Source of the DNA: Rosa chinensis
Taxonomy: Eukaryota; Streptophyta; Magnoliopsida; Rosales; Rosaceae
Assembly: GCF_002994745.2 (NCBI RefSeq)
Contig: NC_037094.1
Span: 69,172,819 to 69,236,818, forward strand
Direction: 5' to 3'
DNA: 64,000 nt
Shown here: in pieces, positions 9,247-20,680 of the stretch
Position numbering within the stretch: the first letter of the stretch is position 1
How the letters are laid out: each line of letters starts with the position of its first letter
Notes under the pieces: model-generated
Databases searched by the model: none
What the model was told of the DNA's origin: nothing
What the model saw: only the letters and a program-made list of their open reading frames with translations
Position numbers and translations under genes: made by a program

Positions 9247-10870
9247 GACATTCCGTAATAGTTCCTGCACCTGGGGAATTCTAGAAGAGCCACCAGCAAG
9301 AACAACGTCATGAACATTAGTTATCTCTATATCAGCATCCCTCAAACACTTGTCCACCGGCTCCATACATTTGTTGAAGAAATCCATGTTCATTTGTTCA
9401 AATTTGGCCCGAGTAATTGTTATAAAGAAATCAGTACCCCGATCTAGGCAGTCAACTTCAAGGTCAATCGTGGACGTAAATGAAAGTCTCCTTTTTGCCT
9501 TCTCACAAGCATTTCTTAACCTCCTAAGAGCCTTGGGATTTTCACTGACATCCAAATTATGCTTTGATTTGAATTGATCAACACAATAGTTTACCATACT
9601 GTTATCGATGTCTTCACCTCCAAGATGCGTGTCTCCAGCAGTGGCCTTCACTTCAAAGACACCATCCCCTATGGTAAGTAGTGATACATCTAATGTGCCA
9701 CCACCCAAATCGAATATCATCACATTTCTCTTGCCATACCAACCAGCCTGTTTCTCAAGGCCATAAGCAATGGCCGCAGCTGTCGGTTCATTGATAATCC
9801 GCATCACCTTTAGACCTGCATTGACCCCAGCATTTTTTGTAGCCTCACGCTGTGAGTTATTGAAGTAAGCGGGAACAGTTATAACTGCATTTTCCACAGT
9901 TGAGTCCAGATACTTTTCAGCTATCTCCCGCATCTTTGTGAGAACCATAGATGAGATTTCTTCAGCAGCAAATTGTTTCTCTTCGCCCTGTTGTGTAAGC
10001 ATGATCATTGGCTTGTCATTGGCACCTTCAATGACCTTGAATGGCCAGAGCTTCCTATCATTTTGAACAGAGGTATCACTGAATCTCCTACCAATCAAGC
10101 GCTTTGCATCTGCAAATGATGCCAAATTCAGAAACCCATTCTGACGAGGAAAAACAGCATGGAATTGTTTATGATCGATTGAAATAACATAATATGAACA
10201 ATATTCAATTCGTTCTGTTACAAATTTTACAAGTATTAGTTTTAGCTTCTACTCTGCCAAGATATAAATACTAGGATTCTATTCGAATGATATATACATG
10301 CAGTTAGTCAAATCGGTCCATTTGTTTTTAAATTCTTCTTTCTAGCTATATGTTGACATGCATGGATTACTAGCCTAGTATAAAATCATTCCATGCATCC
10401 AAATGAGTTCAATAAATGAGTCCTTACGGAATTTTTCTCTTGAAAAATTTAAGATCAGAAGCACTTGATGTGTTTAGGAATTAGATATTGCAATTTATCT
10501 TATACGCACATGTACTCATTCATAGCTATTTGGACAGACTACTGCTAGATTGTTTCCAAAGCATAACCACTTTTCACCCAAGTAAACTCTGAAAAGAGAG
10601 TTTTCTCATGAAACGAAAAACAAATAGGGAAGAATTCTGAGAGGAACTGAACATACCAAATACGGAATTGGTGGGATTTTTGATGATCTGGTTAAACGCT
10701 GCATCGCCGATCAATTTCTCAGTATCAGTGAAGGCAACATAAGATGGAGTAGTCCTGTTTCCCTGATCATTCACTATGATTTCTACATGTTCGTGCTGCC
10801 AAACCGCCACGCACGAGTAAGTCGTCCCCAGGTCAATCCCAATTGCATGACCCTTTTCATTTCCGGACAT

Positions 10871-12355
10871 TCTCAACAGAGCAGAGGAAACTGGAAGAAG
10901 AAGACCATCGTAAGAGAAAATTAAAATCGTCAATTGTATTCAACTGTGTTAATATAGATGAATATATCCAATATATACATGCATCCTTTTGGTGTGAAGT
11001 TGTGCCAAGAATTATCAAATTGAAAATATGACATGATTGATAATTAATGAGATTAAAATATGACTTAATTTAACTTGCCAGGCTATGTAGCTCAATCTGT
11101 CACATCCAGCTATGAATGTGATTAAATATAAACAAAAAAAAAATTAATAATAACAATGATGAAACCAAGATACGCACCTGCATAAAAGAAACCACCAAAA
11201 TGCTCACAGATGATGAATTGGAGAAATTCTCCAAAAAAAAAAAAAAGATGAATTGGAGAAATCTTCAGAAACGCTTGTGACTTCCAATATCTATAGTTGG
11301 GGATAGTAGGCAAACTTCAAATCCAAGTAATGTGATCTTTCTTTTTCTCAAAAAAAGAAAGAAAGAAAAGAACTTCCTTTTCTCAAGAAAAAAGAAAAGA
11401 ACTTCCTTTTTCTCAAAAAAAAGAAAAGAACTTCCTTTTTCTCAAAAAAGGAAAAGAAAAAAGAAAAATTTTCTTTTTCTTTTGAATCAATCCCAAATCA
11501 TGTGCCAATATATTGCATCACAAGCCAAAATAAGCCATTACATACCCTTCCGCAGTAGACAAGAAGATAGTGGTAATGCCCACAATGGTACATAGTTATA
11601 GACCTACTCATTAGACAATTAAATACGTAGACATAGCAGGAATCCTCCTTTGATAAATGCAATAGCTTCTTAAAAGGAATTATTGTAAAAGACAGAGCTA
11701 AAACATAGTAAAGACACAGGCCAATAAACCCAGCCCAAAATAATAGGCCCCAGCTGGCTTGGTCCCGACCCATCATCCCCTGACGCCATGTCATATGCCA
11801 CAAGCCCAACGCCTTTGCCTGACCCACTCTGCCACAACCCGTGCCGCCCCAATCTACTCCACAGCGAATGCTCGCTGCTTTGACTGAAACAGCCGCGCCC
11901 CACGCCGCCACAGCTCACACCATTAAGAGTCGATCTTGAATCACGCCGGTCCAACCCCTCACATCTGCAGCACCGTCGATTCAGAACCCATGCTCCAGGT
12001 CCTGATAAGCACGACCACGCCGCCAATCTTGATCAGAGATATTGTCAGAAAAACACAAGCCGAAAGCTATCTAGAACTACCTTGAGCGCAACCACCCATG
12101 GAGCACCCTCGAAACATTTCGGATCAAATACTTAGAGAAAACATGAAGGATACAATTGGTGCTCAAGTTTTGCATAGGATTCCAAAGAAACTAAAAAACA
12201 TGGAGGATACAATTGGAAGTGAGAACCTGTAGGAGACATCGATCCATTAGAAATTATACACACCTCTTAATCAAAGGGTCTGCTAAATCACCCCTGTATT
12301 GGTGTCAAGGCTTAAGGCAAAGTGCTAGCTGGACAGAATTTCTAGTTGTCATAAC
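10871..12355. other. No gene seen; repeats and a possible retroposon
   Basis: 10871-11030 is 5' flank shared with HSP70 copy 2. 11097-11360 is an inverted, diverged copy of about 50922-51125. 11340-11490 holds four or five units of an A-rich repeat of roughly 30 bases (CTCAAAAAAAGAAAAGAACTT type). 11690-12110 is GC-rich and resembles in style the LINE-like retroposon at 27302-28320, but no target duplication was found. Frames there (for example 11498-11911 minus) match no family I know. Confidence 0.5.
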
Positions 12356-12979
12356 TAGGGCTGCCACTTGGTTTGGTAATTATCAAACCGACCTAATACC
12401 AACCGATGTTTTAAGTTTGGTAAACAGATTTTTTGGTAACCGAGACTGATAAAACTGAAATCGCAAATTACCGAAAAAGTTGGTTTGGTTTTGGTAAATA
12501 TCGAATCTACCGATTATCTAAATATTAGCTTTATATACTATGGTTTTCAATACACATACATGTATATTAAGAAATAAACATAAAATTTTTCATAATAGTA
12601 TGAACATTACTACATATACTACATTAATAGTACATGTATTTTAAGTAACTTAGTCAAAGATGGTTAAATAACTTAGTTTTATTGAAAATGACTCAAACTT
12701 GATGTCATATATACAAAAGAAAGCTATAATTAGAATATGAGTACAAAGTTTACGACTATAAAATTGAAGAACCTAGTTTTATTCATTCTAATTTTAATTA
12801 CAAAGAATTAGTTGTTCTAAAGTTGGTAATACCAAAAACCGAAATACTGAATTTGGTAGTTATGATTAAAAACCGAAAATTTTGGTTGGTAATTGGTAAC
12901 TCAATTTTGAAACCGAAAACTTTGGTTTTGAAGTTGGTAATACCTATAACCGATTCGAACCGACCGAGTGACAACCCTT
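12356..12979. mobile_element. Non-autonomous hAT element (MITE-like)
   Basis: The left end is TAGGGCTGCCACTTGG and the right end is GAGTGACAACCCTT, imperfect inverted repeats of hAT type. The 8-bp target duplication GTCATAAC is perfect at 12348-12355 and 12980-12987. The 624-bp interior is AT-rich with many GGTTTGG/AACCGAA pieces and no coding frame. It needs an hAT transposase from elsewhere; the one at 16536 has different termini. Confidence 0.9.
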
Positions 12980-12987
12980 GTCATAAC

Positions 12988-13096
12988 AATTAAAAGGGGA
13001 AAGATTTAACAATGGATTTCACTCAGTAGCACTCAAAGAATATTGTAACTTAACCAGCCCAAAAGGACATATGCCTATTGCTTGTGCCGCTTTGTC

Positions 13097-13194
<98 letters not shown>

Positions 13195-13300
13195 GGAAAA
13201 CTTAGCTATCTATATTACCCTTTTAATATCTAGTCGAGAAATTTTCTTTACAAATCTCCTCTTCGTGAATACACATTCCTTTAAGGAAGAATATTCTAAA
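12988..13300. repeat. Compound microsatellite (CA)n(TA)n and flanks
   Basis: A (CA)n run at about 13098-13158 passes directly into (TA)n to about 13191. The 110 bases on either side show nothing else. This tract is probably length-variable between individuals. Confidence 0.9.
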
Positions 13301-14449
13301 GGGGTTTTGTCCATTTACCCCATTTTTAGAGATTTTTTTCCCACTTATCCCATTAAGTTTTTTTAATTCCCTCTTACCCAAAACACTCTAAGGAAGTCTT
13401 TCCTAATACCCCATTAGGATTTTTTTTTTGTTTTTAAATTTTTTTTAATACCATTTTACCCTCACCCCTTTGAAACTTAGAGAGAGATAGAGAAACCATA
13501 GGAGACTTCGCCGGAGTCCGGTCATCGGCCGCCGGAATCCGGCCAACTTTCGTCGGATTCCGGTCACTGGCCGTCGGAATCCGGTCACCCGCCGCCGCCC
13601 ACCGGAATTTGCTGAAAATCTCATCGAAAATGTTTTTTTTGCTCCCAATAGACATCTATTCCCCCTCAATAGACGTCTATTGCCCCCAATAGACGTCTAT
13701 TGCCCCGATAGTCTATTGCCCCCCAATAGACGACTATCAACCATGTATTGCCCCCCAATAGACAACTATCAGCTATGTATTGCCCTCCAATAGACGTCTA
13801 TTGCCCTCCAATAGATGTCTATTGCCCCCTAATACCCATCTATTTCTTAAAATTAGATAAATAAAACTTTGATTAACGAAAAAAAAAAAGGAGATTACAT
13901 CAATTCAAAACATCTACTGCCCTCCAATAGACGTCTATTGCCCCCCAATAGATCTTTAAGAGGCCTCTATTTCCCCAATAGAACCCTTTTCTTTCTTTCT
14001 TTCTTTTCATTTTGGGCTTCTGAACCAATTTATAGCAAAAAAAAAAAAGAATTTGATTTAGGCACCCAGAGAAAAGCTCTGGGCACCAAATCGTGGTTCT
14101 CCTCCACTACCGGCATACCAGATCCATGTTCTCCTCTGCCACGGGCCTGTGTCGAGGCCGGAGAGCCTGGGTCGAGCACCAGAGGTCTAGTTCGAGCTCC
14201 AATTCCCGCCGTAGATGAGCTGCGGTTTTGATTTAGTGATCGGCGAAGCCAAGCAACCGGTGACTTCAGTCTTCAGCACAAACTCGCCGCCGGCAATGGA
14301 TGGCGCAAACTCCGAGCTCGCTGCACGAACTCGCCGCCGGCTGTACGATCCATGGCGCCGGCTGTACGAACTCACCGCCATCTTCTGAGCTGCACAAACT
14401 CGTCGTCGACTGCACGAGCGCCGGCTTCTGGGCCGCACGACTATCGCCG

Positions 14450-14514
<65 letters not shown>

Positions 14515-14681
14515 GGAGGGGAGAGAGGAGAGAGAGCTCGATGGCATATAGTGTAATTTATTAATTTGACTGAGGGTAAAATTGTCTTTTTAATTTAAAT
14601 TGGGTAGTGGGGAATAAAAATATGTTGCTGGGGTAAGTGAGATAACTTTGGCTCATTTTGGGGCTTTGGGTCAAGGACCCT
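13301..14681. mobile_element. MULE-like element, palindrome-array family, copy A
   Basis: The left end is GGGGTTTTGTCCATTTACCCC and the right end is TTTGGGTCAAGGACCC. Flanks ATTCTAAA and ATTTTAAA form an 8-bp target duplication with one mismatch. Interior order: a T-rich end, a GCCGGAATCCGG-rich part, a palindrome array (about 13645-13975), a GC-rich gene-like part (14085-14450), a GA microsatellite (about 14452-14508) and the other end. Copies B, C and D in this window share this order. There are almost no terminal inverted repeats. The 8-bp duplication and G-rich ends fit a non-TIR MULE; an hAT relative is the alternative. No transposase is encoded. Confidence 0.8.
13645..13975. repeat. Array of AATAGACGTCTATTG palindromes (copy A)
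   Basis: About ten degenerate units of 22-25 bases alternate CCCCCCAATAGAC with GTCTATTGCC. Where complete, the core ATAGACGTCTAT is a perfect palindrome centred on ACGT. An AT-rich spacer (13850-13905) interrupts the array. Confidence 0.88.
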
Positions 14682-15072
14682 ATTTTAAATGGTTACTAAA
14701 CTTTTACATGTTTGATATTTTGGTCTTAAAGTTTTCTATTATTCACTTAAGTCAATACGTTACAATTTTTTTCCCATTTAATGGAATAGAGGCTAGTCTT
14801 TGCCTCCATTTTTTTTTCATAAGGTCTTGAGGGATAAATCCAAAATCTCCAAGAAAGACGTGTAACTAAAATGAACAAGCTAAATAAGAATAAAGAGCCA
14901 CTAGGGAGAAGTATTGATGAACTTGCTTAAGGTTATTGCCATCACTACCAATAAGCTTTTCCTACTATAGTTTCATTAACACAATGGCAGAGTAAATGTT
15001 TTACGCACCTAAATATTAACAAAACAACATGCAACAGTTCAAAAGGATGAAGCAGAAAGCATCTTCTTATGC
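14682..15072. other. No gene seen
   Basis: AT-rich sequence between the MULE-like copy A and the DNAJC17 fragment. Only short frames and T runs are present. Confidence 0.5.
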
Positions 15073-15406
15073 ACCTTGTCTATCAAGTTTTTGCTTCAGC
15101 CCAGCCTGTGCAACCTTCTTTAAAACAACATCTTCAAATGTTCGAAAGCCAACCCCAACCAAATAATTAACTCAATCAGGTCTTCTCAGCTGTCGGAGCT
15201 ACCGTCCTCTTCGGTGCAACTAGTTGAAAAAGTGAAACCCTCAACGGATTTGAAAGATCACCAATTACCGCTCCTGTTGCGGCAACTGCTGCATCTCTAG
15301 TCTCCATCAGAACCAAAGCCAAACAACCTGAACCAAGGATGAGGTCTTTAACTCCACCAAACTTGGACAATAACTCTCTCAACGTTTTTGTTGTATAATT
15401 TTCACC
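15073..15406 (-). pseudogene. DNAJC17-like gene fragment (C-terminal RRM part)
   Basis: The minus strand encodes ENYTTKTLRELLSKFGGV, then DLILGSG, LVLMETRDAAVAATGAV and LSNPLRVS. This resembles the RNA-recognition domain at the C-terminus of plant DnaJ homolog C17, a spliceosome-linked co-chaperone. A further piece (FEDVVLKKVAQAGLKQKL, about 15075-15145) follows in another phase. The upstream continuation is beyond the copia insertion at 25405-25443, where the frame resumes exactly. No J domain is present in the window, so this is a dead fragment. Confidence 0.72.
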
Positions 15407-15791
15407 TGTTGACTTGTGAGTCATGTTGTGTAGAACAAGTTTGCTTGCATATAATCTTGTAGAAGAAGGGAACTTGGAGGACAAGTACACTTGGAGAACA
15501 AGTTTACTCGGAGATCAAGATGTGTAATGTAGTAGTGTAGGGCTTAGGCCTCATCATGGGCCGGGCTAGGGCCAGCCCTACCCTAAAATTTAGGGCTTAG
15601 GGTAGGGCCGGGCCGGGCTTTGACTAAGTCAACAGAACTTAGGGCAGGGCCGGGGCCTCAAAATGCAAACCCTTACCCGCCCTTCAGGCCCATTCTGCAA
15701 GGGCCAAAAGGGCCGGGCCGGGCTAGCCTTTCCAAATAGGGTCGGGCCGGGCTTTTGTCTAACTCATATAAAATCAAATTTTGCTAACTAT

Positions 15792-15843
<52 letters not shown>

Positions 15844-16535
15844 CTGAGTACTTTGATATTTCAGAACCTGAGTTGATACAAATAATTACAAATCTCACAT
15901 AAACTCAAGTCTCAAACTCACATTCCCAGTTCCTCAGAGTCTCACTGATTAATTGCATTGAGGTACTAAGCCACTAAAGCTACAAAAACTGATTTGATAC
16001 AAGAACTGATCAAGTCCTCATCAATTCCCAAAAACGTTGTAATGTTTGATACAAAAATTGTATCAATTCCCAAAAAGTTGCAAAGGTTTGCTGTTTACAC
16101 AATCAAGTCTTCACCAAACAAAGAACCTGCACAAAAACATACAAATAATTTAGAAACTGGACATATATTTTAGTTCACACAAACAAAACATACTAACTGG
16201 ACAGAATACATATTCGGTGATTTAACATAGACTGAAAAACACAAACAAATTTATACCAGATCCACAAAACACAAACAAATTTATACCAGATCCGAAAAAC
16301 ACACCATTCCTTAATCTAAAGCACAACAGTCACACATTTCCAAAAAACAGAATGTGAAGACAAACAGAACATACCAGATCCGAAAAACACAGTCACACAC
16401 CTTTCCTTAATCTCTAATTAACTCAACCCCTTCCATGTTTGAATTAGCACGCTCAAGTGCAATCATCCATTCCGGTCTTGCTAGTTTTGCATTCTGTTCC
16501 TCTTCAGCTCAGAGCTCATCTTGCTCTTTGTCTTG

Positions 16536-18560
16536 CTACCTTGCTTCTACCAGCTTCCAGTCTTTCAAGCAAATCAGTGCTTGAATTGTGTCCGGGCTTA
16601 GACTTGCCCTCTTTTCGGATACAACTCTTCCACCGGCACTAAAAGCTGCTTCCGATGCTACTGTCGAAGCTGGAATAGCTAGCAGGTCACGAGCTATCAA
16701 AGAACGCACCGGATAGACTTCTTCATGAGATCTCCACCAACCTAAAAGGTTAAATTCAAATCCATCAGCAACTTCAAGTGTAGGCATATCAATATAATAT
16801 TGTAAATCAGAACTTGAAGAGGTAGAAGTAGAAGTTGCTGTTTTAGCCTTTTTTAAGACCTCCTCAGCAAAGTCCTCATCTTCATCATTAGGTAACACAA
16901 TAGAATCAAAAGAAGATGCAGGTAAATTAGAGCTAATACTAGAGGTTGGAACCATATTCACTACATTATCCTTGTACACTTCGTGCAATTCAAACAATTG
17001 ATGTTTTAAACTAGAGATAGCAGTTTCAATTTCCCAATCATCAACACCCATACTTTTCATCCATTGGCTAATTGCAAAAAACTTATATCTAGGATCCATA
17101 GCAGCAGCAAGACAAAATACATGAGGAAAAGCTTTCCAATACTTAGAAAATTTTAACTTCATGGCCACCAAAGCAGCAGCAGCAATTACAGAATATTTAG
17201 CATATTTATTAAAAGCTGCATTGATACTTACTAAGCAAGGAATAACACGACATGAGGTTGGATAATACACACCACACAAGATTTTTGTTGAAGAATCAAA
17301 AAATTTTAAAAAGCGACACACAATTGAAGCAACTAACCAATCTTCATCGGTGGGAAGTGCTAAAGTGGAATGGCGATTAGATTGATTTAATTTTTGAACA
17401 TATTGATTCAAAACAAATTTATACTTTTCAGCTAATTGCAGCAAATCATAGGTGGAATTCCACCTATGAGGAACATCATTATCGATATTCCTCTTTGGCA
17501 TATTCAAATCTTGACAACAATTAACCCACAACTCATGCCTCTTAATTGATGAATTCATGCTACGAACTATATTTGTGATTTTTTCAATTGATGGAGATAA
17601 TAAATGCAGACCATCTTGGACAATCAAATTCAAAATGTGTGCACTACAACGCACATGAAACAACTTTTTAAGGACATAATTGAGCATGAGAAAACGAGAG
17701 AATATTTCAACAACAACATCATTATTTGTCGCATTATCTAAAGATATTAAAAATATTTTCCTATGAATGCGCCAAGAAATCAGCTCCTCATTTATGTGAT
17801 TAGCAAGTGACTCACCGGTGTGTGGGAACTCTATCATTTTAAATGTAATGATCCTTTTATTCAAATTCCATTTTTTATCGATAAAATGAGCAGTTAAAGA
17901 CATATATCCCATCTTTTGACGGGATGACCAGCAATCAGAAGTCAAACAAATTTTACCTTCAAAACTTTCAAAAGTTTTGAGCAACTCAGTTCTTCCTGCA
18001 GTAAAGAGTTTCATCACATCTCTTTTGCAGGTAGAAGCTGATAATCCCACAAACTGAGGTGCAAAACCTCTTTGAATCATTCCCTTAAAATCGTGTTTGT
18101 CTACAAATGTAAACGGTTGTTCAGCCCTAATGACATAGTCGACTACTTCCTTTCTAGCACAATCTTTATTATAAGACCAGTTTAATACATTTCCACTAGA
18201 ATCTGAACATAATTGCATTTGAGTCCTAATATCAAGTGATTGACTACTTATATGACTCTCCCAATGCCTACGTAAATGACTAGTTCCATTCTTGCCTCCA
18301 CGTACCAACAACTGAGCACAAACACTACATTTAGCATATTGCACAACAACATTCCCCTCAACAGTTTCAACCTTTTCATAAAAGCTCCAAACAGAATCTT
18401 TTTTATCTGATTGTTTTTTAGATAAAGGAGGTTTAGAAGCTGTTTGTGGGGATATTAGTGGGGCTGTTTGAGGGGCTGTTTCAGTCAACGGTGTTGGGTT
18501 TGGGTCTATGGAAGCAATAAACATGGGACTGGTTATTGACTCAGACATTTCCTCCATCAC
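16536..18560 (-). CDS. hAT transposase
   Basis: A single open frame of 674 residues without breaks. A BED-type zinc finger lies near residues 55-105 (CSVCAQLL, then SHLRRHWESH). The RNase-H-like core includes LTSDCWSS and ISLDNATNND, the two regions that supply acidic residues in hAT enzymes, then CSAHILNLIVQDGL and PHRWNSTYDLL. The C-terminal dimerisation region reads WWRSHEEVYPVRSLIARDLL, then PASTVASEAAFSAGGRVVS and LSPDTIQALICLKDW. It cuts and rejoins the element ends at its inverted repeats. The length is in the family range and the key motifs are all present. The first Met of the doublet MMEEM was chosen as start. A noncoding first exon upstream is possible. Confidence 0.95.
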   Translation of the reverse strand: MMEEMSESITSPMFIASIDPNPTPLTETAPQTAPLISPQTASKPPLSKKQSDKKDSVWSFYEKVETVEGNVVVQYAKCSVCAQLLVRGGKNGTSHLRRHWESHISSQSLDIRTQMQLCSDSSGNVLNWSYNKDCARKEVVDYVIRAEQPFTFVDKHDFKGMIQRGFAPQFVGLSASTCKRDVMKLFTAGRTELLKTFESFEGKICLTSDCWSSRQKMGYMSLTAHFIDKKWNLNKRIITFKMIEFPHTGESLANHINEELISWRIHRKIFLISLDNATNNDVVVEIFSRFLMLNYVLKKLFHVRCSAHILNLIVQDGLHLLSPSIEKITNIVRSMNSSIKRHELWVNCCQDLNMPKRNIDNDVPHRWNSTYDLLQLAEKYKFVLNQYVQKLNQSNRHSTLALPTDEDWLVASIVCRFLKFFDSSTKILCGVYYPTSCRVIPCLVSINAAFNKYAKYSVIAAAALVAMKLKFSKYWKAFPHVFCLAAAMDPRYKFFAISQWMKSMGVDDWEIETAISSLKHQLFELHEVYKDNVVNMVPTSSISSNLPASSFDSIVLPNDEDEDFAEEVLKKAKTATSTSTSSSSDLQYYIDMPTLEVADGFEFNLLGWWRSHEEVYPVRSLIARDLLAIPASTVASEAAFSAGGRVVSEKRASLSPDTIQALICLKDWKLVEAR

Positions 18561-19369
18561 ACTCGGGAGAATTAAGCTAACAAAACGCTAAGTGCACCAA
18601 CAATACAACAAGAACAAGTACATACACTACACTATTTGGAGAAAGTTTAGAGTTTACTTGAAGTCCGATGTAACAAAATGCAACAGCCACTAGTCACTGA
18701 ACAGAAAATACAATTCCTCCTCCTTCCAAGCCTGTTACTGCTTCCATCTCTTCCACTGTCATAAACTTGTAACACACAGAAAAGCAAAGGGTAAGGATGC
18801 TGAATTGTAAATTTGTAATGTACAGATATAAATAGAGTTTAATATTCATACTCTTACCACCACTTAGTTCAGAACAGATTTCAATATCAACATGAAAATA
18901 AAGGGATGTTTAGGTTTATTTAAAGGCCAGACACATCAACTATTCTAAACGGATCTATTCCCAAAGGATCTATTTTTATTGTAACGGTAACAAAAATTTG
19001 GGAATCTGTGAAAAATTTGCCCGTTGCTTTATAAGTTTATATAAACTCTAAACTGTCAATTACTCAAATACCAAATACATAACATCACCAAGACACCAAG
19101 GGAATGAAAGATTACCTCACCGAGTGGATAAGCTCGACGTCACCATTTTTTTTAGCTCTGAGCCTCTGAGGAGATCACCAGTTTAGTGCTTGATCAAGCA
19201 AGAATTGTGATATTGAGAGAGAGAGAGAGAGATTCAGACAGATTCAAACCTAGAAGGCCAGAACAAACAAAATCGACAACGAGGTCCTCACCTTCTGCGT
19301 CGGTAGTGGATGCATGAAGAAGACTGGGAACGAAGTCCACACGACCACACCTTCTGCGTCGACGTCGAT

Positions 19370-19560
19370 CTGAGGAGGAACAAGTCTTGATCTGAGGCGG
19401 AACAACTCTCGATCTGAGGAGGAACAAGTCTCGATCTGAGGAGCAACAAGTCTCAATCTGAGGAGCAACAAGTCTCGATCTGCGGCGGAACAAGTCTCGA
19501 TCTGCGGTGGAACAAGTCTCGATCTGAGGTGGAACAAATCTCAATTTACGGCGGAGAAGA
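19370..19560. repeat. Minisatellite inside the hAT element
   Basis: About eight units of roughly 24 bases (GAGGAACAAGTCTCGATCT type) lie upstream of the transposase frame. Translations of the array in several frames are shadows of the repeat. It may mark the 5' leader or promoter of the transposase gene. Confidence 0.8.
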
Positions 19561-20214
19561 TAGATCAACTGGTCTGGACGCTGAAGAAGAGTAGTCGCAA
19601 GTCTCTGCTAGTCCAAAACGGCCGGATGTGGTGGCTGGCGGCGGATAAGTATAGGTTTGAGACGGAGAGTTTGAGAGAGAGTCTGTGAGAGAGGCTCTCG
19701 ATGTCGATGACTGATGAGTGATGACTCGATACTTCGATAGTGGGATAGGTTAGGTTAGGATTTTGCTAGTGAGGTGAGTTGGACTTTGACAGGTCGATTT
19801 GGGTTGGGCCTTAGACTAAAGAGACCCATTTTATACAGATTGTATCTCTTTGACAGATTCAATTATATTTGATACTTCATCAAAACTTCTATAGTTCTAT
19901 AATTTTTATACACATGTAATATTCAATATTGTAATTGAAAATAATAAAAATATAATATTAATTTTTAGGGCCGGACTTTTAGGGTCGGGCCGGGCCGTAA
20001 GGTAGGGCCGGGTTTCATTTGTATGACCCATACCCTATCCTATTTTAGAAAGGGTCGGGCCGGGCCGGGCGGGCTTAGGGCGGGCTTTGGGCCCAAGGGC
20101 CATATGATGAGGCCTAGTAGGGCTTGTATATATAACCTCATTTACACCATTGAATCAATATGAGAAAATTCATCACTCACAAATATCTCTTCCTTTCCAT
20201 TTCATATTTTGACT

Positions 20215-20226
20215 TGGTATCAAAGC
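20215..20226 (+). other. Primer-binding site of the decayed copia element
   Basis: TGGTATCAAAGC directly follows the LTR. It differs from the young element's TGGTATCAGAGC by one base and is also of initiator tRNA-Met type. Confidence 0.88.
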
Positions 20227-20680
20227 TAAGATCCGAGAGGACTTTGTTTCTTTGTTTTTTCTTCATTCTTCTTTCCTCACACTCTGGGGTAAGATTGTTC
20301 TTTCCTCTAATTCGGAGGTTAAGATTGTTCTCTATCTTTTAAGAGGTGAATTTTATCCTTGTAACATTGAGTTTACTCGCCCAACACCACTAGGTCCATC
20401 CAATTAATGCGATGTCTAGGCCAAGGATCGAATAAGAGAAAGATAACCGAAAGGTTGAAAAGTGATCATTGCTCCACTAAAATCTTAACCCTCCTTATCT
20501 GGTCACATTAAAAGGAGTTACCGAAAGGTTGCGCGATAGGCAACACCCAAGGATAAGATTTCTTTTCTCTTTACTTAGGAAGTACTACTACTTCTTGACT
20601 AGTCGATTAATCCCTCTCGACTTGTCAAACATACCTTCTATCTCAATTCCGCTGCATATTATTTTTTCGTCGGTATTCCA

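Larger units (their letters stand above)
1623..10870 (-). pseudogene. HSP70-like gene copy 1, split by a copia element
   Basis: Exon 1 (10870-10657) starts [20 protein letters not shown]. The intron (10656-10110) has GT-AG ends. Exon 2 runs 10109-9247, is interrupted by the retrotransposon at 2123-9246, and resumes at 2122 to a stop at 1623. The ATPase domain keeps the phosphate-1 motif IDLGTTYS, the phosphate-2 motif [12 protein letters not shown] and the [11 protein letters not shown] segment. The substrate-binding beta domain follows, but the frame stops just after IEKM, so the helical lid and the EEVD end of a cytosolic HSP70 are missing. An intact protein would be an ATP-driven chaperone, but this copy is split and truncated. 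Apart from the insertion the frame looks open, so the break is recent. A truncated transcript ending in the element is possible. Confidence 0.88.
15545..20116 (-). mobile_element. Complete, probably autonomous hAT transposon
   Basis: The left end is TAGGCCTCATCATGGGCC and the right end is GGGCCATATGATGAGGCCTA, so the outer inverted repeat is about 13 bp. The 8-bp target duplication GTAGGGCT is perfect at 15537-15544 and 20117-20124. Both subterminal regions (15550-15745 and 19965-20100) are crowded with GGGCCGGGC motifs, typical of hAT subterminal transposase sites. A full-length transposase frame lies on the minus strand. Length is 4572 bp. It sits in the LTR of an older copia element. Confidence 0.95.
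15407..20214 (+). repeat. copia 5' LTR interrupted by an hAT transposon
   Basis: LTR sequence TGTTGACTTG...GTAGGGCT runs 15407-15544. It resumes at 20117 after the hAT element and ends TTTTGACT at 20214. Its TATATATAA box near 20129 lies just right of the insertion, so the promoter is split from the upstream U3 part. Confidence 0.92.

Noticed and set aside
1623..10870. HSP70 copy 1 as a functional gene with a giant intron
   Set aside because: The intervening DNA is an LTR element with a target duplication inside the exon, not a GT-AG intron, and the gene also lacks the lid domain.
11498..12026. Two overlapping minus-strand frames of 118-137 codons
   Set aside because: The composition is GC-rich without conserved motifs and the frames overlap each other; likely part of an old retroposon.
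13645..13975. CRISPR-like spaced repeats
   Set aside because: The genome is a plant. Spacers are degenerate copies of the repeat and lie within a transposon family, so this is not a CRISPR array.
14266..14551. Reading frames rich in Leu-Ser or Arg-Glu on both strands
   Set aside because: They are translations of the GA/CT microsatellite in MULE-like copy A; the same happens at 25971-26240 and 32619-32869.
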